DNA from: Porticoccus sp965660005
GTDB lineage: Bacteria; Pseudomonadota; Gammaproteobacteria; Pseudomonadales; Porticoccaceae
Assembly: GCF_965660005.1 (NCBI RefSeq)
Contig: NZ_CBFHYF010000009.1
Coordinates: forward strand, 1-57,823
Direction of reading: 5' to 3'
DNA: 57,823 bases
Positions 17,742 through 26,704 of this stretch are shown piece by piece. Every line of letters begins with the position of its first letter. Within the stretch, counting starts at the first letter, position 1. The translations under genes and the position numbers were made by a program. A model generated the notes under the pieces. It had not been told where the DNA came from. It did not search any database and saw nothing but the letters and a program-made list of their open reading frames with translations.

Positions 17742-18940
17742 ACGCGCTTGCTCCGGTTGGTGTGGGGGTCCACCGCGTCTCGCAGTGATTCGCCGAGCAG
17801 GTTGTAGGCAAACACCGTCAGGAAAATCGCCCCGCCGGGAAAAACCGCGAGCCACCAGTTGAAGGTAGAAGACTGTACTGCCTGATTCAGCAATTGCCCC
17901 CAGGACGGATCATCAATCAGTCCCAGTCCAAGAAAGCTCAGGGTTGCCTCGGCCAGAATCGCGGAAGCGACCCCGAAACTGGTGGCCACCAGCAGCGGTG
18001 CCAACCCGTTTGGCAGCATGTGGCGAAACAGAATGGAGCGCAGTGGCAGCCCACAGGCGACGGCGGCCTGCACGAAATCCTGCTGCCGCAGTTTCAGGAA
18101 TTCCGCCCGCACATAGCGGGCATAACCCGACCAGGCCGTAATGCCGATAATGACCATCATCATGTAGATGGAGCGGCCGAAAAAGGCGACAAAGGACAGC
18201 AGTAGAAAAAGTGTTGGAATGGCCTCGAAGATTTCCACCAGCCGCATGCCAATAATATCCACGATGCCTGAAAAATAGCCCATCAGACCACCGATGATGG
18301 TACCGATCACCAGGGCAATACCGGTGGCGATAAAACCGATACCCAGTGCGATTCGGGAGGCATGGATCATTCGGGAGGCGACATCGGCGCCGTTTTCATC
18401 GGTACCCATCCAGTGGAGGCGCTGCTCCGAAGTAAGGAGTGGCGATTCGATGCCGGTGTCCGCATAGTCGCGCAGGTAATCCTTCGCCGAGTAGGGGATG
18501 GGTGCGCGGACAATGGTGTCAACTTTTCCGGCGGATTCCATCTCGCGATATTGCTCGTAGATCACCAGAGCCGGTGGCGAGACCACGGCATAGGCGATTA
18601 TTGTGGTGAGTCCCAGGCCGATCAGTACCGAGAGAAACTTTTTCCACAACGGGATGGGCAACAGGGCAATCATTAGGATCATGGGAAGGCCGGTCAGCCA
18701 CACCCAGTCCAGCGGGGTCATATGTTGCAGCAACGGGCTGCTGGCCTGTCCGTTCACTACGATGTAGAGCGGATGGCTGTTGGCCAGGAAAGGCGAGAAT
18801 GTGGCGATAAGCACCAACAGGCCAATCCAGCTGAGACCAATCCGGGCGCTGGTGCGCCCCAGCAGAGACACCGCCACTTGCGTTGTCCAGGGCTGGGAGG
18901 GCTGTTGCATGGCAGTGTCCGCCGATGATGACTCAGTCAT
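17738..18940 (-). CDS. ABC transporter permease (DppC/OppC/YejE type)
   Basis: A 400-residue inner-membrane permease. After an N-terminal cytoplasmic stretch and several helices comes LLTSEQRLHWMGTDENGADVASRMIHASRIALGIG, the standard entry block of this family. The BPD_transp_1 core follows, with the EAA loop in RAEFLKLRQQDFVQAAVACG. The ATG at 18940 overlaps the preceding permease stop by 8 nt. It is longer than E. coli DppC (about 300 residues) because of extra N-terminal helices, as in the YejE-like group. Substrate is probably peptides. Confidence 0.9.
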   Translation of the reverse strand: MTESSSADTAMQQPSQPWTTQVAVSLLGRTSARIGLSWIGLLVLIATFSPFLANSHPLYIVVNGQASSPLLQHMTPLDWVWLTGLPMILMIALLPIPLWKKFLSVLIGLGLTTIIAYAVVSPPALVIYEQYREMESAGKVDTIVRAPIPYSAKDYLRDYADTGIESPLLTSEQRLHWMGTDENGADVASRMIHASRIALGIGFIATGIALVIGTIIGGLMGYFSGIVDIIGMRLVEIFEAIPTLFLLLSFVAFFGRSIYMMMVIIGITAWSGYARYVRAEFLKLRQQDFVQAAVACGLPLRSILFRHMLPNGLAPLLVATSFGVASAILAEATLSFLGLGLIDDPSWGQLLNQAVQSSTFNWWLAVFPGGAIFLTVFAYNLLGESLRDAVDPHTNRSKRV

Positions 18941-20315
18941 AACTGACCCTCGGATCGACGATGGCATAGGCAATGTCTGCCAGCAGATAGCCAAACAGTG
19001 TCAGCAGGCCGGAGATCAGGGTGATGGATAACACCAACTCCCGATCCCTGGTTTGCACGGCTTCCACAGCCAGTTTGCCCATGCCATCGATACTGAAAAT
19101 ACTTTCAACAATTACCGAACCTGCCAGCAGGCTGGGGAGCAGAGTGGCCGACACTGTAATCAGTGGCAGCAGGGAGTTGCGGAATACGTGTCGCCACAGC
19201 ACGGTTTCCTCATCGACGCCTTTTGCCCTGGCGGTGCGCGCGTAGTCAGCAGCCAGATTCTCCAGCAGTGACGAACGTGTCAGTTTCGCAAGAAATGCCA
19301 ACCCGCCGTAGGACAGTGCAATGATAGGCAAAATAAGATGCCAGAGTCGATCCAGTAGATAGCCACCGTGCATTACCTCGACGCCCATATATCGCGACAG
19401 TGCCAGACCTCCGCCAAGCCCGATTGCGCCCGCCAGAGCGATACGGAACCCCGGGTGTTGCATGCCGGCCAGCAGACTGGTCAGCAAACCCAGTGATGCC
19501 GCCAGCAACACATGCAAACCACTCACCCATTGGCCTCCGAGATCCCATGCCATGACATAACCGAGCAGTGCCCCAATGGCGAACCCGCCGCACTGGCGAG
19601 CAATTCTGGGCGCGGAGATGGCTGCGGCTATCAACAGCAGCGTGAGTACGACAACGGAGGCCACTGCGATCAGCAGGTCACTGGCATTGGCAAAAAGGGG
19701 CAGGAAGGTTTGGTCGACGGTTTCCCGTCGCATCAGACCACCAGTGGGAAACCAGCGCCAGTATTGCTCAGAAGCAAAAAAACCGATAAACAGTACCCCG
19801 GCCAACATGCTGGGCACCGACCACAGACCCAGCAGGAAAATATTCGAGGCCACATCGAAGCGCCCGCCGCGTTGCCTGGCGGCCTGCACGCCGACGCTGA
19901 TGGCAATCGCATAAATAAGGGGAATGGAGATCAGATTGAGCAGCAAGGTAATCGGCAAGCGCTCTGCCAGCAGGTCCATCACCGGGCGGCCGTAGCGAAA
20001 GCTGGTGCCCAGGTCTGCACCTTTCCAGAGGGAGAATCCCCCCAGCGTGCCATCCGGTTCACGCTCGAAACCGATCGGCGAAATATTGTTCAGCCAGCGC
20101 AGATACTGCACCGGCGCTGGCTGATCCAGTCCATAGAGCTTGTTGTAGTACTCCTCCAGTGCCCGGCGGCTCTCCGGTTCCAGTTCCATGCCGTCCACCA
20201 GTGACTGGGCGGTAATGCCGCCCGGGGCCGATGCCATGACAACGAAGACGACCAGCGTAATACCGAGCAGAGTCGGTATCATCAGCAGTGTGCGGCGCAA
20301 TAAATAATTCAGCAT
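18933..20315 (-). CDS. ABC transporter permease (DppB/OppB/YejB type)
   Basis: A 460-residue permease opening with the family-typical LLRRTLLMIPTLLGITLVVF and a periplasmic loop containing YGLDQPAPVQYLRWL. The C-terminal half carries the core with the EAA-like RSSLLENLAADYARTARAKGVDEE. It is longer than DppB (about 340) because of additional central helices (about residues 190-310). ATG 20315 lies 7 nt after the binding-protein stop and starts at the conserved first helix. It forms the translocation channel with the next permease. Confidence 0.9.
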   Translation of the reverse strand: MLNYLLRRTLLMIPTLLGITLVVFVVMASAPGGITAQSLVDGMELEPESRRALEEYYNKLYGLDQPAPVQYLRWLNNISPIGFEREPDGTLGGFSLWKGADLGTSFRYGRPVMDLLAERLPITLLLNLISIPLIYAIAISVGVQAARQRGGRFDVASNIFLLGLWSVPSMLAGVLFIGFFASEQYWRWFPTGGLMRRETVDQTFLPLFANASDLLIAVASVVVLTLLLIAAAISAPRIARQCGGFAIGALLGYVMAWDLGGQWVSGLHVLLAASLGLLTSLLAGMQHPGFRIALAGAIGLGGGLALSRYMGVEVMHGGYLLDRLWHLILPIIALSYGGLAFLAKLTRSSLLENLAADYARTARAKGVDEETVLWRHVFRNSLLPLITVSATLLPSLLAGSVIVESIFSIDGMGKLAVEAVQTRDRELVLSITLISGLLTLFGYLLADIAYAIVDPRVSYD

Positions 20316-20322
20316 CGGCAGT

Positions 20323-22200
20323 TCAACGATTGCGCTGACGATCAGCCGGAACGTAGATCTCCACCGGCACACTCATCAGGTTCAGTCCCAGCCCGGTTTT
20401 TTCCAGGTTGCTAATTCGATCATCCACAAAGGCCAGAGTATTGCGGCGGAACAGAAACGTGTAGGGCTGGTCTTCCACCAGAATGCGTTCTGCCTTGTGC
20501 CACAGCTTCATTCGTTGCTCTTCATCGACTTCGCCGCGTGCGGCATCAATCGTCGCATCCAGTTCCGGGTTGCGGTAATTGATGAAGTTGTCGCCGTTTT
20601 CCATGGATTGACTGGAGTGGAACATCTGGTAGATATCGATTTCGATACCGGAGGTCCAGCCGAGTGTGATGGCATCAAAATTCTTTTGCCGCAGATCTTC
20701 TACCATCACGGACCACTCGGTGGGTTTCGGTTTCATCAGAATACCGGCGCGGGCATAGAGGTCCCGGAGGAACAGCACCATCTGTCGGGTGTCGTCATTG
20801 TCCTGGAAGAAAGTCAGTTCGAACTCAAAATTTGTGCCGTCCTCTGCCTGCAGAATGCCGTCGCCGTTGCGATCCACAAAGCCCGCCTCGGCAAGTAACC
20901 GTTTGGCTTTTTCCATATCACGCGGGAAGGGCTGATTTTCCGGGTTGTGCTGGGATGATCCCGGCATAAATGGGCTCACTGCGGGTTGGCCGTAGCCGAG
21001 GAAAATCTCCTCCAGCATACGCTCCACGTCGGTCAGCAGGGACATGGCCAGTCGAATCCGGGTATCGCTGAAGAGGCTGCCTTTGCCGCCGCGCTGCTGG
21101 TTCCAGGCAATGAAGCTGTAGCCGGCGGTGGGGCTCATGTACTCAAAATGCTTGCTGCGTTCACTGATACCGCGGTCGTCAAGCAGGCGTTGGTATTCCC
21201 TTGGGCGCGCTCCGTAAACGTCGATATCGCCATTGCGGAAGGTGGTGAGGCGGGCACTGTCATTTTCGATAATCCGCCACACAATCCGGTCGAAGGAACC
21301 GTCTACCGGACCCCAGTAGCGGGGATTGCGCTCCAGCTCAACACGGCCCTGGTCGGGCGTCCAGTTCTCCGGATTATTGAGACGGTAGGGACCTGAACCC
21401 AGCAGCAGCCCGCGGCTCTCATTAAAGGTGCGTGGCTCATCCAGAAAGCGTTTGTAGAAATGTTCCGGCATGATCGTCAATCCACCCGCCAGTTGGAGAC
21501 TGTTGAAATAGGGCTCCTTGAAAACGAATTCCACGTGGTAATTGTCCAACGCGGTGACCCGTTCAATGCGTGACAGGTAGGCGCGACTGCGCGGTGCGGC
21601 AATGGCTTCGTTCATGATGAATTCAAACGTGAACTGCACATCCCTGGCGGTCAGGGCCACCCCGTCGGAAAAGCTGATATCGCGCCGCAGGGTAAAGTTG
21701 ATGGTGAGTCCGTCATCGGATACCTGCCAGTCTTCTGCCAGTAGCCCGCTCCACTCCAGTGTGTCCGGGTCTCGCACCAGCAGGGGCTCGAGGACGTATT
21801 GTTGAACTTCCGAGGAGTAGGCGTCCCCTGAGACCAGTGGTGTCAGAGTGGTGAGGCCGCTGCCGAAGGCCAGCATCAACCAGTCCCCCTGGGCATAATT
21901 AGCCTGTTGCGTGGCCAGCCTGGCACGCTCGAAGGCATCGGCCCTGTTATCGGCATCGCTCAAGCGTTGATTTGCCTCGGACGTATTGAAGCGTGCGGTG
22001 CGGACCGTCTGCTCCAGGTTGCGTAAAATACCCCGGGTAGAGCGAATATCCTGAGCCTGCTCCTCCATCAGCCGGGTGATGTCGTTCATGCGGGTCCACT
22101 GCCGGTCAATCTGGATCATCAATAACAGTATCAGCAGGCCCAGAACGGCAATGCCCAGCCAAAAAGCAACCCGGCTGATAGCCACGTTTCCATTTTTCAT
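20323..22200 (-). CDS. Extracellular solute-binding protein family 5, membrane-anchored with coiled coil
   Basis: A 625-residue peptide-type binding protein. Instead of a cleavable or lipoprotein signal it has one uncleaved-looking helix (about residues 11-30). A charged heptad-like stretch (about 33-90, rich in Arg/Glu/Leu) looks like a coiled coil. The SBP_bac_5 fold begins near LTPLVSGDAYSSEVQQYVLEPLL and includes WKVSD-like EDWQVSDDGLTINFTLRRDISFSDG and the dipeptide-binding C-terminal lobe. First gene of the operon, followed by two permeases, the double ATPase and the broken M14 gene. The anchor would hold the binding lobe near the permeases. Substrate not determinable. Confidence 0.88.
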   Translation of the reverse strand: MKNGNVAISRVAFWLGIAVLGLLILLLMIQIDRQWTRMNDITRLMEEQAQDIRSTRGILRNLEQTVRTARFNTSEANQRLSDADNRADAFERARLATQQANYAQGDWLMLAFGSGLTTLTPLVSGDAYSSEVQQYVLEPLLVRDPDTLEWSGLLAEDWQVSDDGLTINFTLRRDISFSDGVALTARDVQFTFEFIMNEAIAAPRSRAYLSRIERVTALDNYHVEFVFKEPYFNSLQLAGGLTIMPEHFYKRFLDEPRTFNESRGLLLGSGPYRLNNPENWTPDQGRVELERNPRYWGPVDGSFDRIVWRIIENDSARLTTFRNGDIDVYGARPREYQRLLDDRGISERSKHFEYMSPTAGYSFIAWNQQRGGKGSLFSDTRIRLAMSLLTDVERMLEEIFLGYGQPAVSPFMPGSSQHNPENQPFPRDMEKAKRLLAEAGFVDRNGDGILQAEDGTNFEFELTFFQDNDDTRQMVLFLRDLYARAGILMKPKPTEWSVMVEDLRQKNFDAITLGWTSGIEIDIYQMFHSSQSMENGDNFINYRNPELDATIDAARGEVDEEQRMKLWHKAERILVEDQPYTFLFRRNTLAFVDDRISNLEKTGLGLNLMSVPVEIYVPADRQRNR

Positions 22201-22343
22201 GTTGATCCGCCCATGTCTATAGAGTTGGCCTGTCGACTGCCTTGTTGTATGAGTACTTCCAGCGCAGAGTGTTCAATGATTGTCAAAGTATCTTGCCGAA
22301 CTTGTCGAATGAACGGGTGGATCATTACAGCGGTTAATCACCG

Positions 22344-23477
22344 TTATGCTGGCATGTTTTCCAATGCTCGACGGAGGTGGGTGACCGTGCGCTCGATATT
22401 GTGCAGTTTGTCGAGACCAAATAACCCGATTCTGAAGGTTCTGAAGCCGACAGGCTCGTCGCATTGCAGGGGCACCCCGGCGGCAATCTGCAGGCCTTGC
22501 TCCATAAATTTCCGGCCATTGTGGAGGTCCGGGTCATCGGTAAAGCAGACCACGACGCCGGGTGCCTGAAAGCCCTCGGCGGCAACGCTCTTGAAACCCC
22601 GGTCAGTGAGAAGTTGGCGAACCTGCTGTCCCAGCTCGAGCTGCTCCTGCTTTACCTTGTCGAAGCCGTAGGCTTCGGTTTCCTGCATGGTGTCACGGAA
22701 TTGCAGCAGGGCGTCGGTGGGCATGGTGGCGTGGTAGGCGTGGCCGCCCTTTTCATAGGCTTCCATGATCTGTAGCCATTTGCGCAGGTCGCAGGCAAAG
22801 CTGCTGCTGATGGTGTGCTCAATGCGCTGTTGCGCCTCCTTGCCCAGCATGACCAGTGCACTGCAGGGCGATGCGCTCCAGCCCTTTTGCGGTGCACTGA
22901 TCAGGATGTCGACGCCACAGGCCTGCATATCCATCCAGAGCGTGCCAGACGCAATACAGTCGAGTACAAACAGGCCCCCCACTGCGTGAACGGCGTCCGC
23001 TACCGCTCGAATGTAGTGATCCGGCAGCAGCATGCCAGCGGCGGTTTCCACGTGGGGTGCAAAGACTATCGCCGGTTTTTCTGTGTGAATCCACGCAGTC
23101 ACTTCATCAATCGGGGCCGGTGCCAGAGACGGTTGCTGGGGATCATTGTCCACTGGCCGTGCTTTCATCACGGTAATGTCATTGCTGATCTTGCCCATTT
23201 CCAGAATCTGGCTCCAGCGATAGCTGAACCAGCCGTTGCGGATAACCAGGCATTTTTTGTCTGTGGCGAATTGACGGGCGACCGCTTCCATTCCGTAGGT
23301 GCCGCCACCGGGAACCACCACAACGGCCTCGGCATGATAAACCTGCTTCAATGTGTTTGAGATATCATTCATCACTGCCTGAAAGCGTTTGGACATGTGA
23401 TTCAGGGAGCGATCGGTAAAGACTACTGAGTACTCCAGCAGACCATCGGGATCGGTATCGGGGAGTAAACCGGACAT
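22344..23477 (-). CDS. Class V aminotransferase (PLP-dependent)
   Basis: A 377-residue fold-type I PLP enzyme of the class V aminotransferase group, which includes alanine-glyoxylate and serine-glyoxylate transaminases. VPGGGTYGMEAVARQF binds the cofactor phosphate region, LFVLDCIASGTLWMD carries the PLP-ring Asp, and ISAPQKGWSASP has the Schiff-base lysine. The C-terminal small domain runs to the end. It is cytoplasmic. It is separated by 143 nt from the ABC operon and probably has its own promoter. The natural amino donor and acceptor cannot be told from sequence. Confidence 0.85.
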   Translation of the reverse strand: MSGLLPDTDPDGLLEYSVVFTDRSLNHMSKRFQAVMNDISNTLKQVYHAEAVVVVPGGGTYGMEAVARQFATDKKCLVIRNGWFSYRWSQILEMGKISNDITVMKARPVDNDPQQPSLAPAPIDEVTAWIHTEKPAIVFAPHVETAAGMLLPDHYIRAVADAVHAVGGLFVLDCIASGTLWMDMQACGVDILISAPQKGWSASPCSALVMLGKEAQQRIEHTISSSFACDLRKWLQIMEAYEKGGHAYHATMPTDALLQFRDTMQETEAYGFDKVKQEQLELGQQVRQLLTDRGFKSVAAEGFQAPGVVVCFTDDPDLHNGRKFMEQGLQIAAGVPLQCDEPVGFRTFRIGLFGLDKLHNIERTVTHLRRALENMPA

Positions 23478-23867
23478 GGGGGCTCCTTCTTGCCAGTGCG
23501 TGATTCTTGAAGTGTGGCCGGTCAGTATATTTTAAGCCGGTGAAGATTCCCAAAGCTTGTCGTCGCATCGCTGCAACAGATTTGTCGCATAAGTGGTTAA
23601 TTATGAATGTGCCATGCAGAGAACAGTTTTAGTCGGGTTATCCAAAAAACCGGCGGGCAAGTCAAAATTTTCTGCCTAAAGAACTGACCGAGGGCCAGCA
23701 AAATATCATCGAGTGGTGCGATTGAATTGTTGATAACTTGCTAAAAAATCGATAGTTTTAGTCATTCCGCAGTTGATTTCAGCTTCTGTTTCATTCGCGG
23801 CTAATGCTGTATTAATCACATGTTAATGCGGTGGGTGTTGACTAACAATAAGATGATGAAGAGAGCT
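23478..23867. other. 390-nt intergenic region
   Basis: This AT-rich divergent spacer separates the aminotransferase from the Cys-rich small protein. I find no gene in it. A ribosome-binding site (GAAGAGAG, 23859-23866) serves the small protein. Several AT-rich -10-like patches occur, but no convincing promoter pair. Confidence 0.5.
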
Positions 23868-24080
23868 ATGGCTAGATATATTGTGACTAAAAAACCACAG
23901 GAAAATGGGAATCATGTTGTCCACAACCTCGGGACTTGGTGTCCGGACTTGCCAGACTCTGTGGATCAGAAATCTCTGGGTAATTTCCCCACCTGCCAGG
24001 GAGCAGTCAGGGAGGCGAAAAAACATTTTCAGCAGGTCAACGGCTGCTTTAAATGTTCACGACCATGCTTCGTAGGATAA
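23868..24080 (+). CDS. Small cysteine-rich protein, conserved hypothetical
   Basis: A 70-residue soluble protein with His16, His19, Cys25, Cys43 and a C-terminal C60-x2-C63-x3-C67 cluster. The pattern (NGNHVVHNLGTWCP, then LGNFPTC, then VNGCFKCSRPC) is one I have seen in short uncharacterised bacterial proteins of about the same length. The spacing suggests a zinc-binding or disulfide-linked mini-domain. ATG 23868 has GAAGAGAG just upstream; in-frame ATGs at 23853 and 23856 would add four or five residues. It is followed by a strong terminator and so is monocistronic. Function unknown. Confidence 0.75.
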   Translation: MARYIVTKKPQENGNHVVHNLGTWCPDLPDSVDQKSLGNFPTCQGAVREAKKHFQQVNGCFKCSRPCFVG

Positions 24081-24100
24081 ACTGTCCGCCGAAGTACAAC

Positions 24101-24126
24101 AGGGCCATTGAAAAATGGCCCTTTTT
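24101..24126 (+). terminator. Rho-independent terminator after the Cys-rich gene
   Basis: The stem AGGGCCATT (24101-24109) / AATGGCCCT (24114-24122) with a GAAA tetraloop is followed by TTTT. It is a strong, canonical hairpin. Confidence 0.93.
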
Positions 24127-24247
24127 CTGGCCTGTCATTAGCGTTTAATGGCAGGAAAACAGCGTAGTCAGGTCAGCACAGGTCGCCCCGATCCGGGCGA
24201 TCCATCAGTGGGTCTGTCGGCAAGTCCTTTTTACACAGGAAGTCGGA

Positions 24248-24739
24248 ATGGAAAAGATCTTCGAAAATACCATGTATGCCGCCCGCTGGTTGCTGGCGCC
24301 CATTTATTTTGGGTTGAGTTTTGCCCTGTTGGCCCTTGGCATAAAGTTTTTTGTCGAAGTGGCGCACACTTTGCCCATGATTCTGACCATGTCCGAAATG
24401 GATCTTATTCTGGTGGTACTTTCACTGGTGGATATTGCCTTGGTGGGTGGCCTGATTGTCATGGTGATGTTTGCCGGCTATGAGAATTTTGTTTCGCAAC
24501 TGGATCTGAATGAATCCACTGACAAACTGGTCTGGTTGGGCAAGCTTGATACCAGCTCACTGAAAAACAAAGTGGCGGCGTCCATTGTGGCCATTTCGTC
24601 GATCCACCTGCTGAAAATTTTCATGAATGCCCCGGAAATAGAGAACGACAAAATTCTCTGGTATGTCGTTTTACATATGACTTTTGTGATTTCTGCTTTT
24701 GCCATGGGGTTGCTGGACAGAATCATGACCCGCCACTAG
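24248..24739 (+). CDS. yqhA: YqhA / UPF0114 family membrane protein
   Basis: A 163-residue inner-membrane protein matching YqhA along its length. Landmarks are RWLLAPIYFGLSFALLALGIKFF, the long second and third helices ending MVMFAGYENFVSQLD, then WLGKLDTSSLKNKVAASIVAISSIHLLKIFM and a last helix. About four transmembrane helices are predicted. AGGAAG precedes ATG 24248 at good spacing. The function of the family is unknown. It stops with TAG directly after the normal C-terminus. Confidence 0.92.
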   Translation: MEKIFENTMYAARWLLAPIYFGLSFALLALGIKFFVEVAHTLPMILTMSEMDLILVVLSLVDIALVGGLIVMVMFAGYENFVSQLDLNESTDKLVWLGKLDTSSLKNKVAASIVAISSIHLLKIFMNAPEIENDKILWYVVLHMTFVISAFAMGLLDRIMTRH

Positions 24740-24847
24740 TTCAAGTCCGCGTGTCAGCAGGATTGTCTGGGCAGATAAGGTACTGGACAAGGTAAGAAGG
24801 TCAGGAAAGGCAACGTGGTTTTCTTGACCTGTGTATATTATCGCCGA

Positions 24848-25357
24848 TTAGCGCAATGGTTCATTGACGAATTCCAGCGCCGGTGGATAGCCCTTATCGG
24901 CTGATTTTTTGAACCACACCATACCCTTCTCTTCACTCTTCGTAGTACCCATACCGTTATAGTACAAGCCACCCAGTGCGTACATTGCCACAGGATGGCC
25001 TTTATTGGCGGCTTTCTCGTACCACTTTATGGCCTCGGCGTAATCCTGTGCCACATTCTCGCCAGACTGATAGAACCAGCCCATTTCAAAAAGCGCCCCG
25101 GGGTGGTCCTTCAGGGCAGCCTTTTGATAGTAGTCAAAGGCTGTTTTGATGTCCTTGTCGGTTCCCCAGCCTTCCTTGTAGAGGATGGCAACACCATACT
25201 GTGCGTCGGCATCACCTGTGGCGGCCAGCTCCGATAGAATCGCGTAACCCTCTTCCAGTTTGCCATTGCGGACCGCTTCGTAGCCCTGTTCAAGGGTTTC
25301 AGCCAGTGCTGAGACTGAAAAAATAATACCCATTATCAATGCGCTGATGTATTTCAC
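24848..25357 (-). CDS. Secreted Sel1-repeat (TPR-like) protein
   Basis: A 169-residue protein with signal peptide MKYISALIMGIIFSVSALA and a string of Sel1-like repeats of about 36 residues, for example GDADAQYGVAILYKEGWGTDKDIKTAF and GHPVAMYALGGLYYNGMGT. Such solenoids bind partner proteins in the periplasm or outside. GTG 25357 is chosen because CAGGAG lies directly upstream with 5-nt spacing; the ATG at 25372 would put MSGVS before a normal signal peptide. No neighbour suggests its partner. Confidence 0.85.
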   Translation of the reverse strand: MKYISALIMGIIFSVSALAETLEQGYEAVRNGKLEEGYAILSELAATGDADAQYGVAILYKEGWGTDKDIKTAFDYYQKAALKDHPGALFEMGWFYQSGENVAQDYAEAIKWYEKAANKGHPVAMYALGGLYYNGMGTTKSEEKGMVWFKKSADKGYPPALEFVNEPLR

Positions 25358-25591
25358 AGATACTCCTGACATGATGATTCTGTTATTTCATCGCCGGTAA
25401 AACTTACTCTGGCCACCTGTTCGGGAAGCAGCCACTTTCATCGTACCTGAGTTTCCCTGGCTGAAACGTTTGATTGCATGTTTGGTTACGAGTTCACTTT
25501 GCCTAACGGATCAGTATTTAAAATGGGTCACCAATAGCCGCGTTGGTCATGCAGTGGTTGGCGCAGCCATTTGCAACGGTCATTGTCCCTG

Positions 25592-25852
25592 TCATTGCAG
25601 CAATCGGTGCCCCGCAGGCAACTGTCGCGCCATCCACAATGCCAGTTTATGTTTCATGTGGACGATGTCGTGCTGTTCATTGGCCAGTGGCTGAATCAGT
25701 TTGTCGTGCACCAGCAGTTTATAAATATATTCGATCTTTTCGTTGGCTGAGTCGCTGGCTTCAAATTTTGCTGCACCGCGTTTTTCCGCGTAGATCATTC
25801 CCACCCGCAGTGCTTCCTTGAGGAGTTCGGTCTCATTTTTCAGTTTGGACAT
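25592..25852 (-). CDS. DUF5062-like small protein
   Basis: An 86-residue soluble, basic protein beginning MSKLKNETELLKEALRVG and including KIEYIYKLLVHDKLIQPL, which I recognise as resembling the DUF5062 family of gammaproteobacteria. No catalytic motif is visible. It starts 15 nt after cysE on the same strand with an AGGAA site, so the two are probably cotranscribed. Function unknown. Confidence 0.7.
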   Translation of the reverse strand: MSKLKNETELLKEALRVGMIYAEKRGAAKFEASDSANEKIEYIYKLLVHDKLIQPLANEQHDIVHMKHKLALWMARQLPAGHRLLQ

Positions 25853-25867
25853 GGATAATTTCCTGAT

Positions 25868-26653
25868 TCAGTCACAGCAGCCGGTAAGTCCCTGATCCAT
25901 CAATTCGGCCGGGGAGTCAATATCAATCGTGCCGACAACGGTCGCAGGCACTCCCGCAACTACGGAGTGGGCGGGGACATCGTTCAATACCACGCTGGCG
26001 GCTGTTATTTTGGAGCCGGCACCAACTTCGATATTGCCGAGAATTTTTGCGCCCGGGCCAATCATCACGCCCCGCCTTACTTTGGGATGGCGGTCGCCGG
26101 ATTCCTTGCCGGTGCCACCGAGAGTCACTGATTGCAGGATGGATACACAGTCTTCGACGATGGCTGTTTCACCGATAACAATGCCGGTAGCGTGATCAAA
26201 CATGATGCCGCGACCGATTTTGGCGGCGGGGTGAATGTCCACACCAAAGGTTACCGATATCCGGTTTTGCAGGATCAATGCCAGCGACTTCCTGTCCTGC
26301 AGCCACAGCCAATGGGCGGCGCGCCATGCCTGCAAGGCGTGGAACCCCTTGTAGTAGAGAAACGTGGAAAAGAGGTTCTGGCAGGCAGAATCCCGCTGAT
26401 AAATAGCGAGAATATCGCAATTGATGGAGTCCTCGATATCCGGATCTGCTGCAAAAGCCTCTCCGAACACTTCATGCAGCGTGAGTGCCGACATGGCGCT
26501 GCAGCCCAGTTTTTCCGCCAGCAGAAAACCCAAAGCTGCCAGCATGGAGTCGTGTTTCAGAATAGTGACTTGCAGAAAGCTGGCCAGTACCGGCTCTTCC
26601 TCAGCTACTGCCGAGGCTTCCTGCTGAATTTTTTGCCAAAGGCTCGTACTCAT
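25868..26653 (-). CDS. cysE: Serine O-acetyltransferase
   Basis: A 261-residue CysE, making O-acetylserine from serine and acetyl-CoA for cysteine synthesis. The N-terminal helical domain is followed by the left-handed beta-helix with hexapeptide repeats. The active-site region GVDIHPAAKIGRGIMFDHATGIVIGETA and the glycine loop GGTGKESGDRHPKV are both present. The C-terminal tail (MDQGLTGCCD) differs from the E. coli type, whose tail mediates cysteine feedback and binding to CysK. The gene is followed closely by the DUF5062-like gene. Length is close to the usual 270. Confidence 0.95.
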   Translation of the reverse strand: MSTSLWQKIQQEASAVAEEEPVLASFLQVTILKHDSMLAALGFLLAEKLGCSAMSALTLHEVFGEAFAADPDIEDSINCDILAIYQRDSACQNLFSTFLYYKGFHALQAWRAAHWLWLQDRKSLALILQNRISVTFGVDIHPAAKIGRGIMFDHATGIVIGETAIVEDCVSILQSVTLGGTGKESGDRHPKVRRGVMIGPGAKILGNIEVGAGSKITAASVVLNDVPAHSVVAGVPATVVGTIDIDSPAELMDQGLTGCCD

Positions 26654-26704
26654 AAGCAGAAATCTTGATGTTTAACAGTGGGGGCCATTATCAAGGTCAG
26701 CTGG

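Noticed and set aside
24800..24832. Imperfect inverted repeat AGGTCA...TGACCT after yqhA
   Set aside because: The stem has mismatches and no T-run, so I do not call it a terminator.
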